Shown here piece by piece: positions 44,657 to 53,823 of a stretch of DNA of 64,000 nt; position 1 is the first letter of the stretch; the number at the start of each line of letters is the position of its first letter. The stretch spans positions 62,001-126,000 of the forward strand of contig CAWVIZ010000005.1 of the NCBI GenBank assembly GCA_963929535.1, read 5' to 3'. The stretch is from Pullilachnospira sp963929535 (lineage in GTDB: Bacteria > Bacillota > Clostridia > Lachnospirales > Lachnospiraceae). The notes under the pieces are model-generated. The model made no database searches and was not told the DNA's origin. It saw only the letters and a program-made list of their open reading frames with translations. The position numbers and the translations under genes were made by a program.

Positions 44657-46588
44657 GTGGCTGGACAGCAGAGACAGGTACAGGAGCAGGATATCAATCA
44701 TTTACTGAAGGTGCGCCGGGAAAAACTGCAGGAGCTGCAGGAAAACGGCAAGGACCCTTTTAAGATCACAAAATATGACGTGACTCATCACAGCATGGAG
44801 ATCAAGGACAATTTCCAGGAGCTGGAAGGGAAACAGGTGACCGTGGCCGGCCGGATCATGCAGAAACGGGTGATGGGTAAGGCCTCTTTCTGCAATGTAC
44901 AGGATCTGCAGGGAAGCATCCAGTCCTATGTGGCCAGAGACAGCGTGGGAGAGGATACTTACAAGGATTTTAAGAAATACGATATCGGCGATATCGTAGG
45001 GATCCAGGGTGAGGTATTTAAGACAAAAACAGGAGAAATCTCCGTACACGCCCACTCTGTGGTACTGCTGTCCAAGAGCCTTCAGATCCTTCCGGAAAAA
45101 TTCCACGGTCTGACCAATACGGATCTGCGCTACCGTCAGCGGTATGTGGATCTGATCATGAACGCGGATGTGAAGGAAACCTTTATCAAGCGTTCCAGGA
45201 TTCTCAGAAGCATCCGGAACTATCTGGATGGACAGGGATTTATGGAGGTGGAGACCCCCATGCTGGTGCAGAACGCGGGAGGAGCGGCTGCACGTCCTTT
45301 TGAGACCCATTTCAATGCGCTGAATGAGGATCTGAAGCTGAGAATTTCCCTGGAGCTGTATCTGAAGCGGCTGATCGTCGGCGGAATGGAGCGGGTATAT
45401 GAGATTGGAAGAGTATTCCGCAACGAGGGTCTGGATACCCGCCACAATCCGGAATTTACGCTGATGGAGCTGTATCAGGCATATACAGACTATAATGGTA
45501 TGATGGATCTGACAGAGAATCTGTACCGGCATGTGGCCCAGGAGGTGCTGGGAACCACCAAGATCACCTACAACGGCGTGGAGATGGATCTGGGCAAGCC
45601 TTTTGAGCGGATCACCATGGTAGACGCGGTGAAAAAATATGCCGGAGTGGACTGGAACCAGGTGGAGACTCTGAAGCAGGCGAGAGCTCTTGCAAAGGAG
45701 CATAACGTGGAGTTTGAGGAGCGTCATAAGAAAGGGGATATCCTGTCCCTGTTCTTCGAGAAATTTGCGGAGGAGCATCTGATCCAGCCCACCTTTGTAA
45801 CGGATCATCCCATCGAGATCTCACCGCTGACCAAGAAGAAACCGGAGAATCCGGAGTATGTGGAGCGGTTCGAGTTCTTTATGAACGGATGGGAGATGGC
45901 CAATGCCTATTCCGAGCTGAACGATCCCATCGATCAGAGAGAACGGTTCAGGGCGCAGGAAGAGCTGCTGGCCCAGGGTGATGAGGAGGCAAACTCCACA
46001 GATGAGGACTTTATGAATGCCCTGGAGCTGGGAATGCCGCCTACGGGAGGAATTGGTTTCGGCATCGACCGGATGTGCATGCTGCTGACAGATTCAGCGG
46101 CCATCAGGGACGTGCTGCTGTTTCCGACAATGAAGAGCATCGGCGGTAAAACCGTTGAAAACAAAGGGGAAAACGGAAAGGAAGCTGCGAATTGCGAAAC
46201 ATTTGCGAAAATTGACTTGTCGAAAGTGAAGGTGGAACCTTTATTTAAAGATATGGTTGATTTCGATACCTTCAGCAAATCCGATTTCCGTGTCGTAAAG
46301 GTGGAAGCCTGCGAAGCAGTTCCGAAGAGTAAGAAGCTGTTGCAGTTTACACTGAATGACGGCAGCGGAAAGAAGCGCACTATCTTAAGCGGTATCCATG
46401 AGTATTATGAGCCGGAAGAACTGGTCGGTAAGACCTGCGTGGCTATCACAAATCTTCCGCCGAGGAAGATGATGGGTATCGACTCCGAAGGGATGTTGAT
46501 TAGTGCGGTATATGAATATGACGGACGTGAAGGGCTGAATCTGCTGATGCTGGATGACAGCATTCCGGCAGGAGCGAAGTTATATTAA
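44657..46588 (+). CDS. lysS: Lysyl-tRNA synthetase (class II) with C-terminal tRNA-binding domain
   Basis: 643 residues, GTG start after AGGAGGG; usual LysRS length is about 490-500. The OB-fold anticodon domain comes first (VAGRIMQKRVMGKASFCNVQD), then class II motifs 2 (RVFRNEGLDTRHNPEFT) and 3 (GGIGFGIDRMCMLL), ending at FPTMKSI near residue 493. A Lys/Glu/Asn linker follows, and from about 530 a tRNA-binding domain (FDTFSKSDFRVVKVEACE, FTLNDGSGKKRTILSGI, NLPPRKMMGIDSEGMLIS) like that at the end of MetRS or Trbp111. Base use turns more AT-rich near the linker, suggesting later fusion. Confidence 0.95.
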   Translation: MAGQQRQVQEQDINHLLKVRREKLQELQENGKDPFKITKYDVTHHSMEIKDNFQELEGKQVTVAGRIMQKRVMGKASFCNVQDLQGSIQSYVARDSVGEDTYKDFKKYDIGDIVGIQGEVFKTKTGEISVHAHSVVLLSKSLQILPEKFHGLTNTDLRYRQRYVDLIMNADVKETFIKRSRILRSIRNYLDGQGFMEVETPMLVQNAGGAAARPFETHFNALNEDLKLRISLELYLKRLIVGGMERVYEIGRVFRNEGLDTRHNPEFTLMELYQAYTDYNGMMDLTENLYRHVAQEVLGTTKITYNGVEMDLGKPFERITMVDAVKKYAGVDWNQVETLKQARALAKEHNVEFEERHKKGDILSLFFEKFAEEHLIQPTFVTDHPIEISPLTKKKPENPEYVERFEFFMNGWEMANAYSELNDPIDQRERFRAQEELLAQGDEEANSTDEDFMNALELGMPPTGGIGFGIDRMCMLLTDSAAIRDVLLFPTMKSIGGKTVENKGENGKEAANCETFAKIDLSKVKVEPLFKDMVDFDTFSKSDFRVVKVEACEAVPKSKKLLQFTLNDGSGKKRTILSGIHEYYEPEELVGKTCVAITNLPPRKMMGIDSEGMLISAVYEYDGREGLNLLMLDDSIPAGAKLY

Positions 46589-46611
46589 AACAGCGATGAA
46601 TACGAGGAAGA

Positions 46612-46640
46612 AGAGGGTGCTGTTGCGGCACTCTCTTTTT
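46612..46640 (+). terminator. Terminator of lysS
   Basis: AGAGGGTGC pairs with GCACTCTCT (one G-T pair), followed by TTTTT. Confidence 0.8.
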
Positions 46641-46666
46641 GTCACAAGTGAGAGGAGAAGTGTGTT

Positions 46667-46926
46667 ATGACAAGTGAAAATCTGGAAATCATTAAAAACA
46701 TTGCAATTCAATGGTTACATCAGGATGTGAAAGGGGATACATCTTCTGGAATTTATGCAATGATGGGGATGGGTGCCGTGATACATCCGGTCTTTGAAAG
46801 AAATCCGTTTATTCAGGCTAAAGCTGTTCAACCTGCTGTGTGACAAGGCGGATGATGTTTACGGCGGCAGGCTGCCCTACCATGTAACTGAAGGAAGAGT
46901 ATCAGAAAGCTCTGGAAAAGCAATAA
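46667..46926 (+). pseudogene. Small frameshifted remnant of an unknown gene
   Basis: An ATG at 46667 with AGGAG upstream opens 58 codons (NLEIIKNIAIQWLHQDVKGD...ERNPFIQ). Sense then continues in another frame as LKLFNLLCDKADDVYGGRLPYHV (46818-46886), and in a third as LKEEYQKALEKQ ending at TAA 46924-46926. Three abutting frames each give protein-like sequence, so two indels broke one gene of about 86 codons. I do not recognise the family. Confidence 0.5.
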
Positions 46927-46969
46927 AAATCCCGGTCAGACACAGATCCTGAAGAAGTGTCTGCCGGAT

Positions 46970-47596
46970 CTATTCCGGCAGAGGGCTTTTGGAACCTGAC
47001 AGAGGTGTCTGTGAGGGTGTGTTATCAGGATACATATGACGGAGGGCGTTCATGATCAGCCGGAAGGTGAGCTGGGCCATATATTGAGGCGTTTCATCGG
47101 TATCGGATGTTAGCCAGGTTTTCACCAGACCGATGCAGCCGGAAAGACAGAAAGAATAGGAATATTTCAGGTCTTCAATAGTGTCCGGAAAAGTCCGGCG
47201 CAGTACGTTAAGACTGTGGGTGGAAATCAGATTTTCAATGCGATGGATAAACGCGATATCCCCGTTTGGCCCCAGCAAGGCGTTGCAGATATCTTTGTTT
47301 TCTGCCAGGATATGAAAAATATCCTCAATAAAAGGAAAGCTGGATTCGTTAAAGGGACTGACCGGATGATTCTGAATGGTCTGGCGGATCTCTTCCAGCA
47401 GTTCTTCTTCAATGGTGGAAAGCATATTGAAAATATCCGTATAATGGAGATAGAAAGTAGAACGGTTGATATCCACTTCCTCTACCAGTTCTTTTACAGT
47501 AATTTCTTTAATACTTTTTTCCTGCATAAGTTTTGCAAGCCCGGCTCGAAGCTGGGCTTTTGTTTTGCGGATTCTCCGGTCAGTTTTTTCTTTCAT
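46970..47596 (-). CDS. TetR/AcrR-family regulator
   Basis: 208 residues. N-terminal helix-turn-helix EITVKELVEEVDINRSTFYLHYTDIFNML near 33-61; the C-terminal part is of the TetR_C_33-like type (AENKDICNALLGPNGD). AGGAG precedes 47596. Divergent from the YhgE/Pip gene, with a 17-base palindrome in between, so it very probably represses that gene and itself. Confidence 0.92.
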   Translation of the reverse strand: MKEKTDRRIRKTKAQLRAGLAKLMQEKSIKEITVKELVEEVDINRSTFYLHYTDIFNMLSTIEEELLEEIRQTIQNHPVSPFNESSFPFIEDIFHILAENKDICNALLGPNGDIAFIHRIENLISTHSLNVLRRTFPDTIEDLKYSYSFCLSGCIGLVKTWLTSDTDETPQYMAQLTFRLIMNALRHMYPDNTPSQTPLSGSKSPLPE

Positions 47597-47645
47597 AGAT
47601 TTCTCCTTTCGAAAATATAAAAAAATTATAAACCATAGACACTAG

Positions 47646-47662
47646 ATAGACATTTTGTCTAT
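47646..47662. promoter_or_regulatory. Palindromic operator candidate for the TetR regulator
   Basis: ATAGACA-TTT-TGTCTAT, perfect 7-base arms, centred 107 bases from the TetR start. A further ATAGAC half-site lies at 47665-47670, and ACTAGATAGAC precedes it. Confidence 0.6.
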
Positions 47663-47691
47663 TAATAGACGCAACGAAGGATTATTGTCGG

Positions 47692-47720
47692 TTGTAAGGT
47701 ATTTATAACCCTAGTATAAT
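47692..47720 (+). promoter_or_regulatory. Promoter of the YhgE/Pip gene
   Basis: TTGTAA, 17 bases, TATAAT, 30 bases downstream of the candidate operator. Confidence 0.6.
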
Positions 47721-47794
47721 GCAGTATGTGTAAATAATCAACATAGTATCTATTAAACTATAACTAGTTGCGCAGACAGAAAGGAGACAGGAGA

Positions 47795-50700
47795 ATGCTG
47801 AAACTAGAGTGGAAAAAGCTACTGAGTAATAAACTCATGTTGGTAGTTATTGTTGCGATTATTGCAATTCCTACCATTTATACCACCCTTTTTCTGGGAT
47901 CCATGTGGGACCCTTATGGCAATATGGACAAATTGCCCGTGGCTGTGGTGAATGAGGATAAACCGGTAGAATATGAGGGAGAAACATTAAACATAGGAAA
48001 AGAAATGGTGGAGAATCTGAAAGAGGACAGTTCTCTGAATTTTTCTTTTACAGATAAGGAAAGGGCCCGGCAGGGGCTGAAAGACGGAAGTTATTATATG
48101 GTCATTACCATACCGGAGGATTTTTCAGCCAATGCAGCCACCCTTACCCGGGAAAAACCTGAAAAAATGGAACTTTCTTATGAAACAAACCCGGGTACCA
48201 ATTACATTGCTTCTAAGATGAGCGAGACAGCTATGGAGAAAATCCAGAGTTCTGTCCGGGAAGAAGTTACCCGCACCTATGCAGAAGCGGTTTTTGAACA
48301 GATCGGTAAGGCCGGGGACGGAATGGAGGAAGCGGCAGATGGTTCCGGGAAGCTCCAGGAGGGAACTCGGGCACTTGCCTCAGGAAATGAACAGATTGAA
48401 GAGAATTTACAGGTTCTGGCAGATAGTACTCTGGTATTCAGAGATGGCAGTCAGACCCTAGAAGAGGGACTAAAGACTTATACAGATGGAGTAACAGCCG
48501 CAGACAAGGGAGCACGTGAACTTCAGGATGGGGCCAGTGAACTGAACAAGGGGACGAAAACCCTGGACAGCGGGGCAAAAGAACTTGCTGGCGGAAGTGA
48601 AAGCCTGGATGCAGGAGCCCAGTCCCTGGAAGAGGGCATGGGACAGTTAGAAGGAAAGATCCCGGGACTTTCTCAGGGAGTCCGGGCATTATCCCAGGGG
48701 TCTTCCCAGCTTGCCGCAGGTGTCAAGACAGCGGGAGAGGGAAGCAAAAGTCTGAAGGCAGGAGCTGAACAGACAGACAGGGGTCTTGCATCTTTACAGG
48801 AAGGACTGGATCAGCTGAACAGTGCAGCATCCCAGCTTCCCGGGCAGACACAGAAACTTCAGGAAGGTACAAATGAGGTTTATGAAGGGGCAGCTCAGCT
48901 TTCCCAGGGAATGAAGCTTCTGGAAGAACAGGCAGTCCCCGGCATTTCTGCCAGTATTGATCAGGTAAACGGACAGCTGCAGGATGGAGGAAAACAGGTT
49001 TTTGATTCTGTGAAAGAGGACGCGGACCAGTTAAAGTCCAGTGCCGATCAGCTCCTTGCGGGGATTCAGGGAACGGAGAGCATGTCCCAGGAAACAGGAA
49101 GTGGGGACCAACTGGGCGATACTTTAGAGGGGAATGCCCAGGAAGCCGGAAACCAGGCAGAGGCAGCCCAGGCTGCGGCAGAAAATCTGGGAGGTGTGGA
49201 AAGTACAGACGCCTCTTATTTAAGTGATTCCTTGCAGCAGGCAATTGATTCAGGAGATATAGATGCAGTGGCATCCGTTGCCTGGGAGGCAGTGGCAGTT
49301 GCACAGCAAAACGCCGATGCAGTCAATGAGGCGGGAAGCCGTCTCCAGGAAGCTTCTCAGGCTCTTGGGAACAGCAGTGCCGCCCTGTCTCAGGATCAGC
49401 AGACCATGGCAGAGGCAGCCCGGCAGGCCCGGGATATGACCGGGGCCGGTTTGGTAGGGGAAAATTCTACAGACCTGAGCAGTGTGGTAAAGGGTCTTCA
49501 GGCATTATCAGAAGGTCTGGGACAGTTGTCTGCTCAGACAGAAACAGCCGGAGAACAGTATCTGGCAGGAGTGGACAGCGGCATGGAGCAGCTGAAGAGC
49601 GGAATCGGCACACAGGTTGGAGACAGTCTGTCTCAGCTGAGGGAAGGTGCTGACCGTCTTACCCAGGGAAGTGGAGAAGTGAACCGGGGAGTAAAACAGC
49701 TGACTGAGGCGGCACCTGCACTTGCCGGCGGAATCCAGAGTGCAAAGGATGGGGCCGGAGCACTGAAGACACAGGGAACGGAAGCACTGGTACAGGGAGC
49801 CGGGCAGCTGGATGAGGGATTTGGCCGTCTGGTACAGGGGAGTTCTGATCTGGATAAAGGAGTACAGGAAATGCAGGGACAGCTTCCGGCTCTTTCCCAG
49901 GGAGTGGAACAGCTGTCCCAGGGAGCAAAGGATCTGAAACAGGGAACTGGAAGTCTGAAGACAGGAGCCCAGACCCTTTCTCAGGGAGCAGGAACTCTTT
50001 CGGCGGGTATGGATACCTTGGTAGCCGGAACCAGCAAGTTGTCCCAGGGAACCGGCCAGCTTACTGCAAACAATCAGGCTCTTCTTGGAGGAGCGGTACA
50101 GCTGGAGGACGGAGCCTCCCAGATCAGCAGCGGAGCTTCCCAGCTTCATGATGGAAGTAAAACTCTTGGATCCGGGATTGAACAGCTGGCGGAAGGAACT
50201 AGGACTTTAAAAGACAGTCTGGCAGAGGGGGCAAAACAGATCCGGGATACGAATAAAGGAGAAGATACGGCGGATATGTTTGCAGCTCCTGTGGAAACAA
50301 AAGAAACACAGATCACCAGGGTAGAAAATAACGGCCATGCCATGGCCCCCTATATGATGTCTGTGGCACTTTGGGTAGGCTGTATTGCCTTTAGTCTTAT
50401 GTATCCGCTGACAAAGTACAGCGGAAAGCTGAAATCCGGTCTGGCCTGGTGGGGAAGCAAGGCATCGGTACTGTATCTGATTGCCCTGCTCCAGGCAGCG
50501 GTGATGATCTTTATGCTTCATCTGTGTGACGGTTTTGAGCCGGTGGAAATGGGGAAAACCCTGGCGGTGGCCTGTCTGGCTTCGGTGGCTTTTATGTCTG
50601 TGATGTATTTCTTTACCAATACTTTTGGCAAAGTGGGAAGTTTCCTGATGCTGGTATTTATGGTGATCCAGCTGGCAGGTTCTGTGGGAACCTACCCCCT

Positions 50701-50941
50701 GGAACTGTCCGGAAGCTTTGTCCCTTATCTTCATGACTGGGTACCGTTCACTTATACGGTGGAAGCCTTCCGAAGTACCATATCAGGAGGAGAAAGTATT
50801 CAGGAAGCCGTAATATTCCTGACCGTTTTGTGGACCGTCTTTACCCTGCTGACCATTCTGGAGTTCCAGATCCGGACCCTTAAGATGAAAAGAGGAAAAA
50901 GGACTCTGGATAACTGGTTAGAGGAAAAGGGACTGGCATAA
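47795..50941 (+). CDS. YhgE/Pip-family membrane protein
   Basis: 1048 residues from ATG 47795 (AGGAG eight bases upstream). One N-terminal membrane helix (LMLVVIVAIIAIPTIYTTLFL), the Pip domain (LPVAVVNEDKPVEYEGETLNIG), and a very long extracytoplasmic region. That region runs from about 175 to 830 and is made of L-x2-G-x3-L-x2-G repeats (LQDGASELNKGTKTLDSGAKEL). About five C-terminal ABC-2-like helices follow. The family includes the Lactococcus phage infection protein and EsaA-related proteins. Function is probably export or envelope remodelling. Under its divergent TetR regulator it resembles a stress-induced exporter. Confidence 0.9.
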   Translation: MLKLEWKKLLSNKLMLVVIVAIIAIPTIYTTLFLGSMWDPYGNMDKLPVAVVNEDKPVEYEGETLNIGKEMVENLKEDSSLNFSFTDKERARQGLKDGSYYMVITIPEDFSANAATLTREKPEKMELSYETNPGTNYIASKMSETAMEKIQSSVREEVTRTYAEAVFEQIGKAGDGMEEAADGSGKLQEGTRALASGNEQIEENLQVLADSTLVFRDGSQTLEEGLKTYTDGVTAADKGARELQDGASELNKGTKTLDSGAKELAGGSESLDAGAQSLEEGMGQLEGKIPGLSQGVRALSQGSSQLAAGVKTAGEGSKSLKAGAEQTDRGLASLQEGLDQLNSAASQLPGQTQKLQEGTNEVYEGAAQLSQGMKLLEEQAVPGISASIDQVNGQLQDGGKQVFDSVKEDADQLKSSADQLLAGIQGTESMSQETGSGDQLGDTLEGNAQEAGNQAEAAQAAAENLGGVESTDASYLSDSLQQAIDSGDIDAVASVAWEAVAVAQQNADAVNEAGSRLQEASQALGNSSAALSQDQQTMAEAARQARDMTGAGLVGENSTDLSSVVKGLQALSEGLGQLSAQTETAGEQYLAGVDSGMEQLKSGIGTQVGDSLSQLREGADRLTQGSGEVNRGVKQLTEAAPALAGGIQSAKDGAGALKTQGTEALVQGAGQLDEGFGRLVQGSSDLDKGVQEMQGQLPALSQGVEQLSQGAKDLKQGTGSLKTGAQTLSQGAGTLSAGMDTLVAGTSKLSQGTGQLTANNQALLGGAVQLEDGASQISSGASQLHDGSKTLGSGIEQLAEGTRTLKDSLAEGAKQIRDTNKGEDTADMFAAPVETKETQITRVENNGHAMAPYMMSVALWVGCIAFSLMYPLTKYSGKLKSGLAWWGSKASVLYLIALLQAAVMIFMLHLCDGFEPVEMGKTLAVACLASVAFMSVMYFFTNTFGKVGSFLMLVFMVIQLAGSVGTYPLELSGSFVPYLHDWVPFTYTVEAFRSTISGGESIQEAVIFLTVLWTVFTLLTILEFQIRTLKMKRGKRTLDNWLEEKGLA

Positions 50942-50956
50942 GAGAAAAAAGAAGGG

Positions 50957-51007
50957 AAAGGACTTTATACTGCCTTTGAAAAGACAGTGCAGGGTCCTTT
51001 TTTTCGG
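50957..51007 (+). terminator. Terminator of the YhgE/Pip gene
   Basis: AAAGGAC and GTCCTTT flank a CTGC/GCAG inner stem, then TTTT. Confidence 0.7.
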
Positions 51008-51152
51008 CCATCCATACACTATAATTTATATGAGGTATGATATGGACAGACAGCGGGAACGGAAGCCTCCGGGATTTTTCTGTAGACACCCTCCACGGAC
51101 AGTAAAAGGATAAGAAGGTATCATTGGAATTGTATGAATAGATAGGAGAAAA

Positions 51153-51691
51153 ATGGAGGGGCCTATGGAATATAATAAGGAACAACAGGAAGTCCTGATC
51201 CAGGACTTTATTGATATGCTTTTTGTGCAGAGAAACTTGTCATCCAATACCCTGTATTCCTATAAAAATGACCTGCAGAATTTTTCCAGGTGGCTGGAAA
51301 GACGGCATTACGGAGATATCAATGACCGGAGCATCTATGAATATTTTTTTATATGCAGAATGAGATAGAATTAGTACCCCGTTCTATCCGCAGAAAATAT
51401 GTTTCCATTCAGCAGTATTGTGATTATCTCAGAATGGTTTTGAACTTAAATGAGATTTTCTTCCGGTTCACGGCCAGAAAATTTCAGTTGCCAGCAGAAG
51501 CTATTACCAATGTTCTTGATAACGCTGTGAAATATACTCCAAGCGGCGGGATTGTTGGATTGGAGATTACAGAATCCCCGTCCTATCTGCAGCTTGATAT
51601 TTCCGATAATGGTATCGGAATACCCGAAGAAGAACAGGCAAAGATTTTCGGACGTTTTACCGTGGAAAGGATTGGTAAGATTTTAAACTAA
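51153..51691 (+). pseudogene. Recombinase N-domain fused to a histidine-kinase ATPase piece, frameshifted
   Basis: From ATG 51153 the frame reads VLIQDFIDMLFVQRNLSSNTLYSYKNDLQNF, a SAM-like DNA-binding domain of XerC/D-type tyrosine recombinases. It stops at 51368. One extra T in the seven-T run at 51344-51350 would restore YEYFFYMQNEIELVPRSIRRKY, the rest of that domain. After VLNLNE the sequence changes abruptly to a kinase HATPase domain (ITNVLDNAVKYTPSGG, DISDNGIGIPEEEQAKIFGRF) and ends early. No catalytic recombinase domain and no H box are present. Confidence 0.75.
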
Positions 51692-52002
51692 AATACTGTT
51701 TTTTTGTTTACAATGCTAAGAATAATAGCAGTAACCTCTTTTGGGGTTTTGTTCATCCCAGCTGTCAGCCACTGACGAAGAAGAAAATAGGTTCCACCTG
51801 CTAGAAAGGTATAAAATAACTGCTGGCTTTCTGAATCAAGATAGTTAAGAATCTGAGTATCGCAAATGTCCTGATGAATTGTCCGAAGCATATCCGTCCA
51901 TTCTTTATCTGAGTTAAGAAATAACATTTCAAAATGAATTAAAAAATTAATTTTAGATCTTGTGAAATAAGCCTCTTTCTTATGGAGAAGTGAAGGGAAC
52001 AA
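51688..52002 (-). pseudogene. C-terminal fragment of a TetR-family regulator
   Basis: About 104 residues (DICDTQILNYLDSESQQLFYTFLAGGTYFLLRQWLTAGMNKTP) match the ligand-binding end of TetR proteins. There is no helix-turn-helix: sequence to the right turns into the DUF6462-like gene region. The stop abuts the chimera at 51691 tail to tail. It is not a copy of either TetR gene in this window. Confidence 0.6.
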
Positions 52003-52041
52003 TATTTTTCCCTATCTAATCTATGGAAAGGGGCTTTTTAT

Positions 52042-52293
52042 ATGGGATATGCAAGAAAAGATGTAGAAGCGACAAAGAAGTATCAGAAGAAATTTGTCAG
52101 GTATCAGGAAGGGGCAGAGAAATATAGTCTGGGACTGACAAAATTTCAGGCTCTGGCTAAAGAAGCAAAAACCGAAGTTGTAAATCAAGAGGTTGTGGAA
52201 CGAAAGATTGGTGTCTTACCTCGGGAGACCCTACTCACATACCGGGAGGTATGGTCGAAAAAGGTTTGGAGAGGGAGTCAGATGATGTCATAG
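52042..52293 (+). pseudogene. DUF6462-like mobile-element protein, 3' end replaced
   Basis: ATG 52042 with AAAGGGG upstream. MGYARKDVEATKKYQKKFVR...GAEKYSLGLTKFQALAKEAK matches the start of the small excisionase-like DUF6462 proteins found beside integrases in Firmicutes conjugative elements. Intact relatives continue with a short KLVLVN-type strand. Here, after AKEAK, the frame runs into sequence resembling group II intron RNA (about 52190 on). It is the remains of an integrated element. Confidence 0.6.
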
Positions 52294-52481
52294 TAGGCGA
52301 AGCCCCGGTGGGATGTAGCTGAAGGACAGAAACGATTTATAGTACGAATCGCTATGTTTAAAATAATACATGGGCCAGGAATCGGGTGGGCAGGAAAAGC
52401 AGGAACGTAACCGAGGAATACTGTCTATACTTAGAGGGGCGTTATGTATGAATCTTGAGATAGGTCAGAGGAGTAACAGCG

Positions 52482-53786
52482 ATGGAATTGATTGAAGTGA
52501 TTTTATCAAAAGAAAACCTGAACAGAGCTTACAAAAAGGTAGTCGCCAATAAAGGCGCAGGCGGCGTTGACGGAGTCACCGTAGAAGAATTGGGGGACTA
52601 TATAAGGGAGAATCGGGAGAAAATCATAACATCTCTCAGGAGCAGAACTTATATACCGAAGCCAGTCCGTAGAGTATATATTCCGAAAGACAACGGAAAG
52701 AAAAGACCGTTAGGGATACCGACAGCGCTTGACCGAACAATCCAACAGGCAATATCACAGCCTATATCCGATATTTATGAGGAAATATTCAGTGACTACA
52801 GCTACGGGTTCAGACCGGGAAGAAGTTGCCACGACGCTATCAGGCAGGCACTGGAATACTTGAATGAAGGGTATGAATGGGTAGTGGATATAGATATAGA
52901 ACAGTTTTTCGATAAGGTAAATCACGACAAATTAATTCAGATACTAAGGGAACAAGTAAATGACAGTACCACATTAAATCTGATTCGGAAATATCTGAAA
53001 GCAGGAGTAATGGAAAACGGGTTGGAGAAAGCGACAATCACGGGTGTGCCACAAGGGGGTCCGATTTCCGTCGTATGTTCAAATGTGTATCTTGATAAGC
53101 AGGACAAAGAACTGGAATACAGAGGGCTCCGGTTTACGAGGTATGCAGACGATGTGCTGATATTTACAAAAAGTGAAATGGCAGCCAACCGGGTGATGAA
53201 ATCCATAAGTAACTGGTTGGAAAGGAAACTATTCCTGAAAGTAAATGCAACCAAAACGAAAGTTGTCAGACCGACACGGAGTAAATATCTGGGATTCACA
53301 TTTCTGAAGGATGGTGGAGAATGGAAAGTAAAACCCACTACGGAAAAGAAAAAGAAACTCAAAAAGAAACTGAGTGAATATCTGAAAAGAGGCAGAGCAG
53401 TCGCAAGACCTCTGGCGGTTACAATCAAACGCGTGAATGAAATGGTGAGAGGATGGATTAATTACTTTCGGATTGGGCTGATGAAAGAGTATATGGAGAA
53501 GTTTGGGGAATGGCTGCGGCACAAGATAAGAGTGATCGTCATGAAACAGTGGAAGAAGCCGAAAACAATCCACAGGAATCTGAGTTACATAAACTGGAAG
53601 AATCATAATGGTTTTAGCCGTGAAGAAATCTATAAAGTCGCAAATTCAAGGCTAGGGTGGTACAGAAGAAGTGGAATGAACGTAGTGAATTTCATAATCA
53701 GTAAAGATTTACTTGAAAACAGGATAAAAGACGGAGCTGGACTGCTCAATCCTTTATCCTATTACTTAGTAAAAGTTGGAATATAA
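52482..53786 (+). CDS. ltrA: Group II intron reverse transcriptase/maturase
   Basis: 434 residues, uninterrupted. RT blocks: NKGAGGVDGVTVEEL, RRVYIPKDNGKKRPLGIPTALDRTIQQ, YGFRPGRSCHDAIRQAL, VVDIDIEQFFDKVNHDKL, TGVPQGGPIS and the catalytic RYADDVLIF. The maturase X domain follows (WINYFRIGLMKEYMEKFGEW). No HNH endonuclease domain, as in class C-like introns. RT block 5 reads GGPISVVCSNVYLDKQDKEL, an unusual spelling of the common GGPLSPLLSNI. The protein looks functional although its own intron is probably not. Confidence 0.95.
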   Translation: MELIEVILSKENLNRAYKKVVANKGAGGVDGVTVEELGDYIRENREKIITSLRSRTYIPKPVRRVYIPKDNGKKRPLGIPTALDRTIQQAISQPISDIYEEIFSDYSYGFRPGRSCHDAIRQALEYLNEGYEWVVDIDIEQFFDKVNHDKLIQILREQVNDSTTLNLIRKYLKAGVMENGLEKATITGVPQGGPISVVCSNVYLDKQDKELEYRGLRFTRYADDVLIFTKSEMAANRVMKSISNWLERKLFLKVNATKTKVVRPTRSKYLGFTFLKDGGEWKVKPTTEKKKKLKKKLSEYLKRGRAVARPLAVTIKRVNEMVRGWINYFRIGLMKEYMEKFGEWLRHKIRVIVMKQWKKPKTIHRNLSYINWKNHNGFSREEIYKVANSRLGWYRRSGMNVVNFIISKDLLENRIKDGAGLLNPLSYYLVKVGI

Positions 53787-53792
53787 GTTGTA

Positions 53793-53823
53793 GAGCCGTA
53801 TACGAGACCCGTACGTACGGTTC
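53793..53823 (+). ncRNA. Group II intron domain V
   Basis: GAGCCGTA pairs with TACGGTTC around TACGAGACCCGTACG; the AGC catalytic triad is present at 53794-53796. Confidence 0.85.

Noticed and set aside
51353..51691. A stand-alone histidine kinase
   Set aside because: Only the ATPase domain is present, without an H box, and it is truncated before the last G box.
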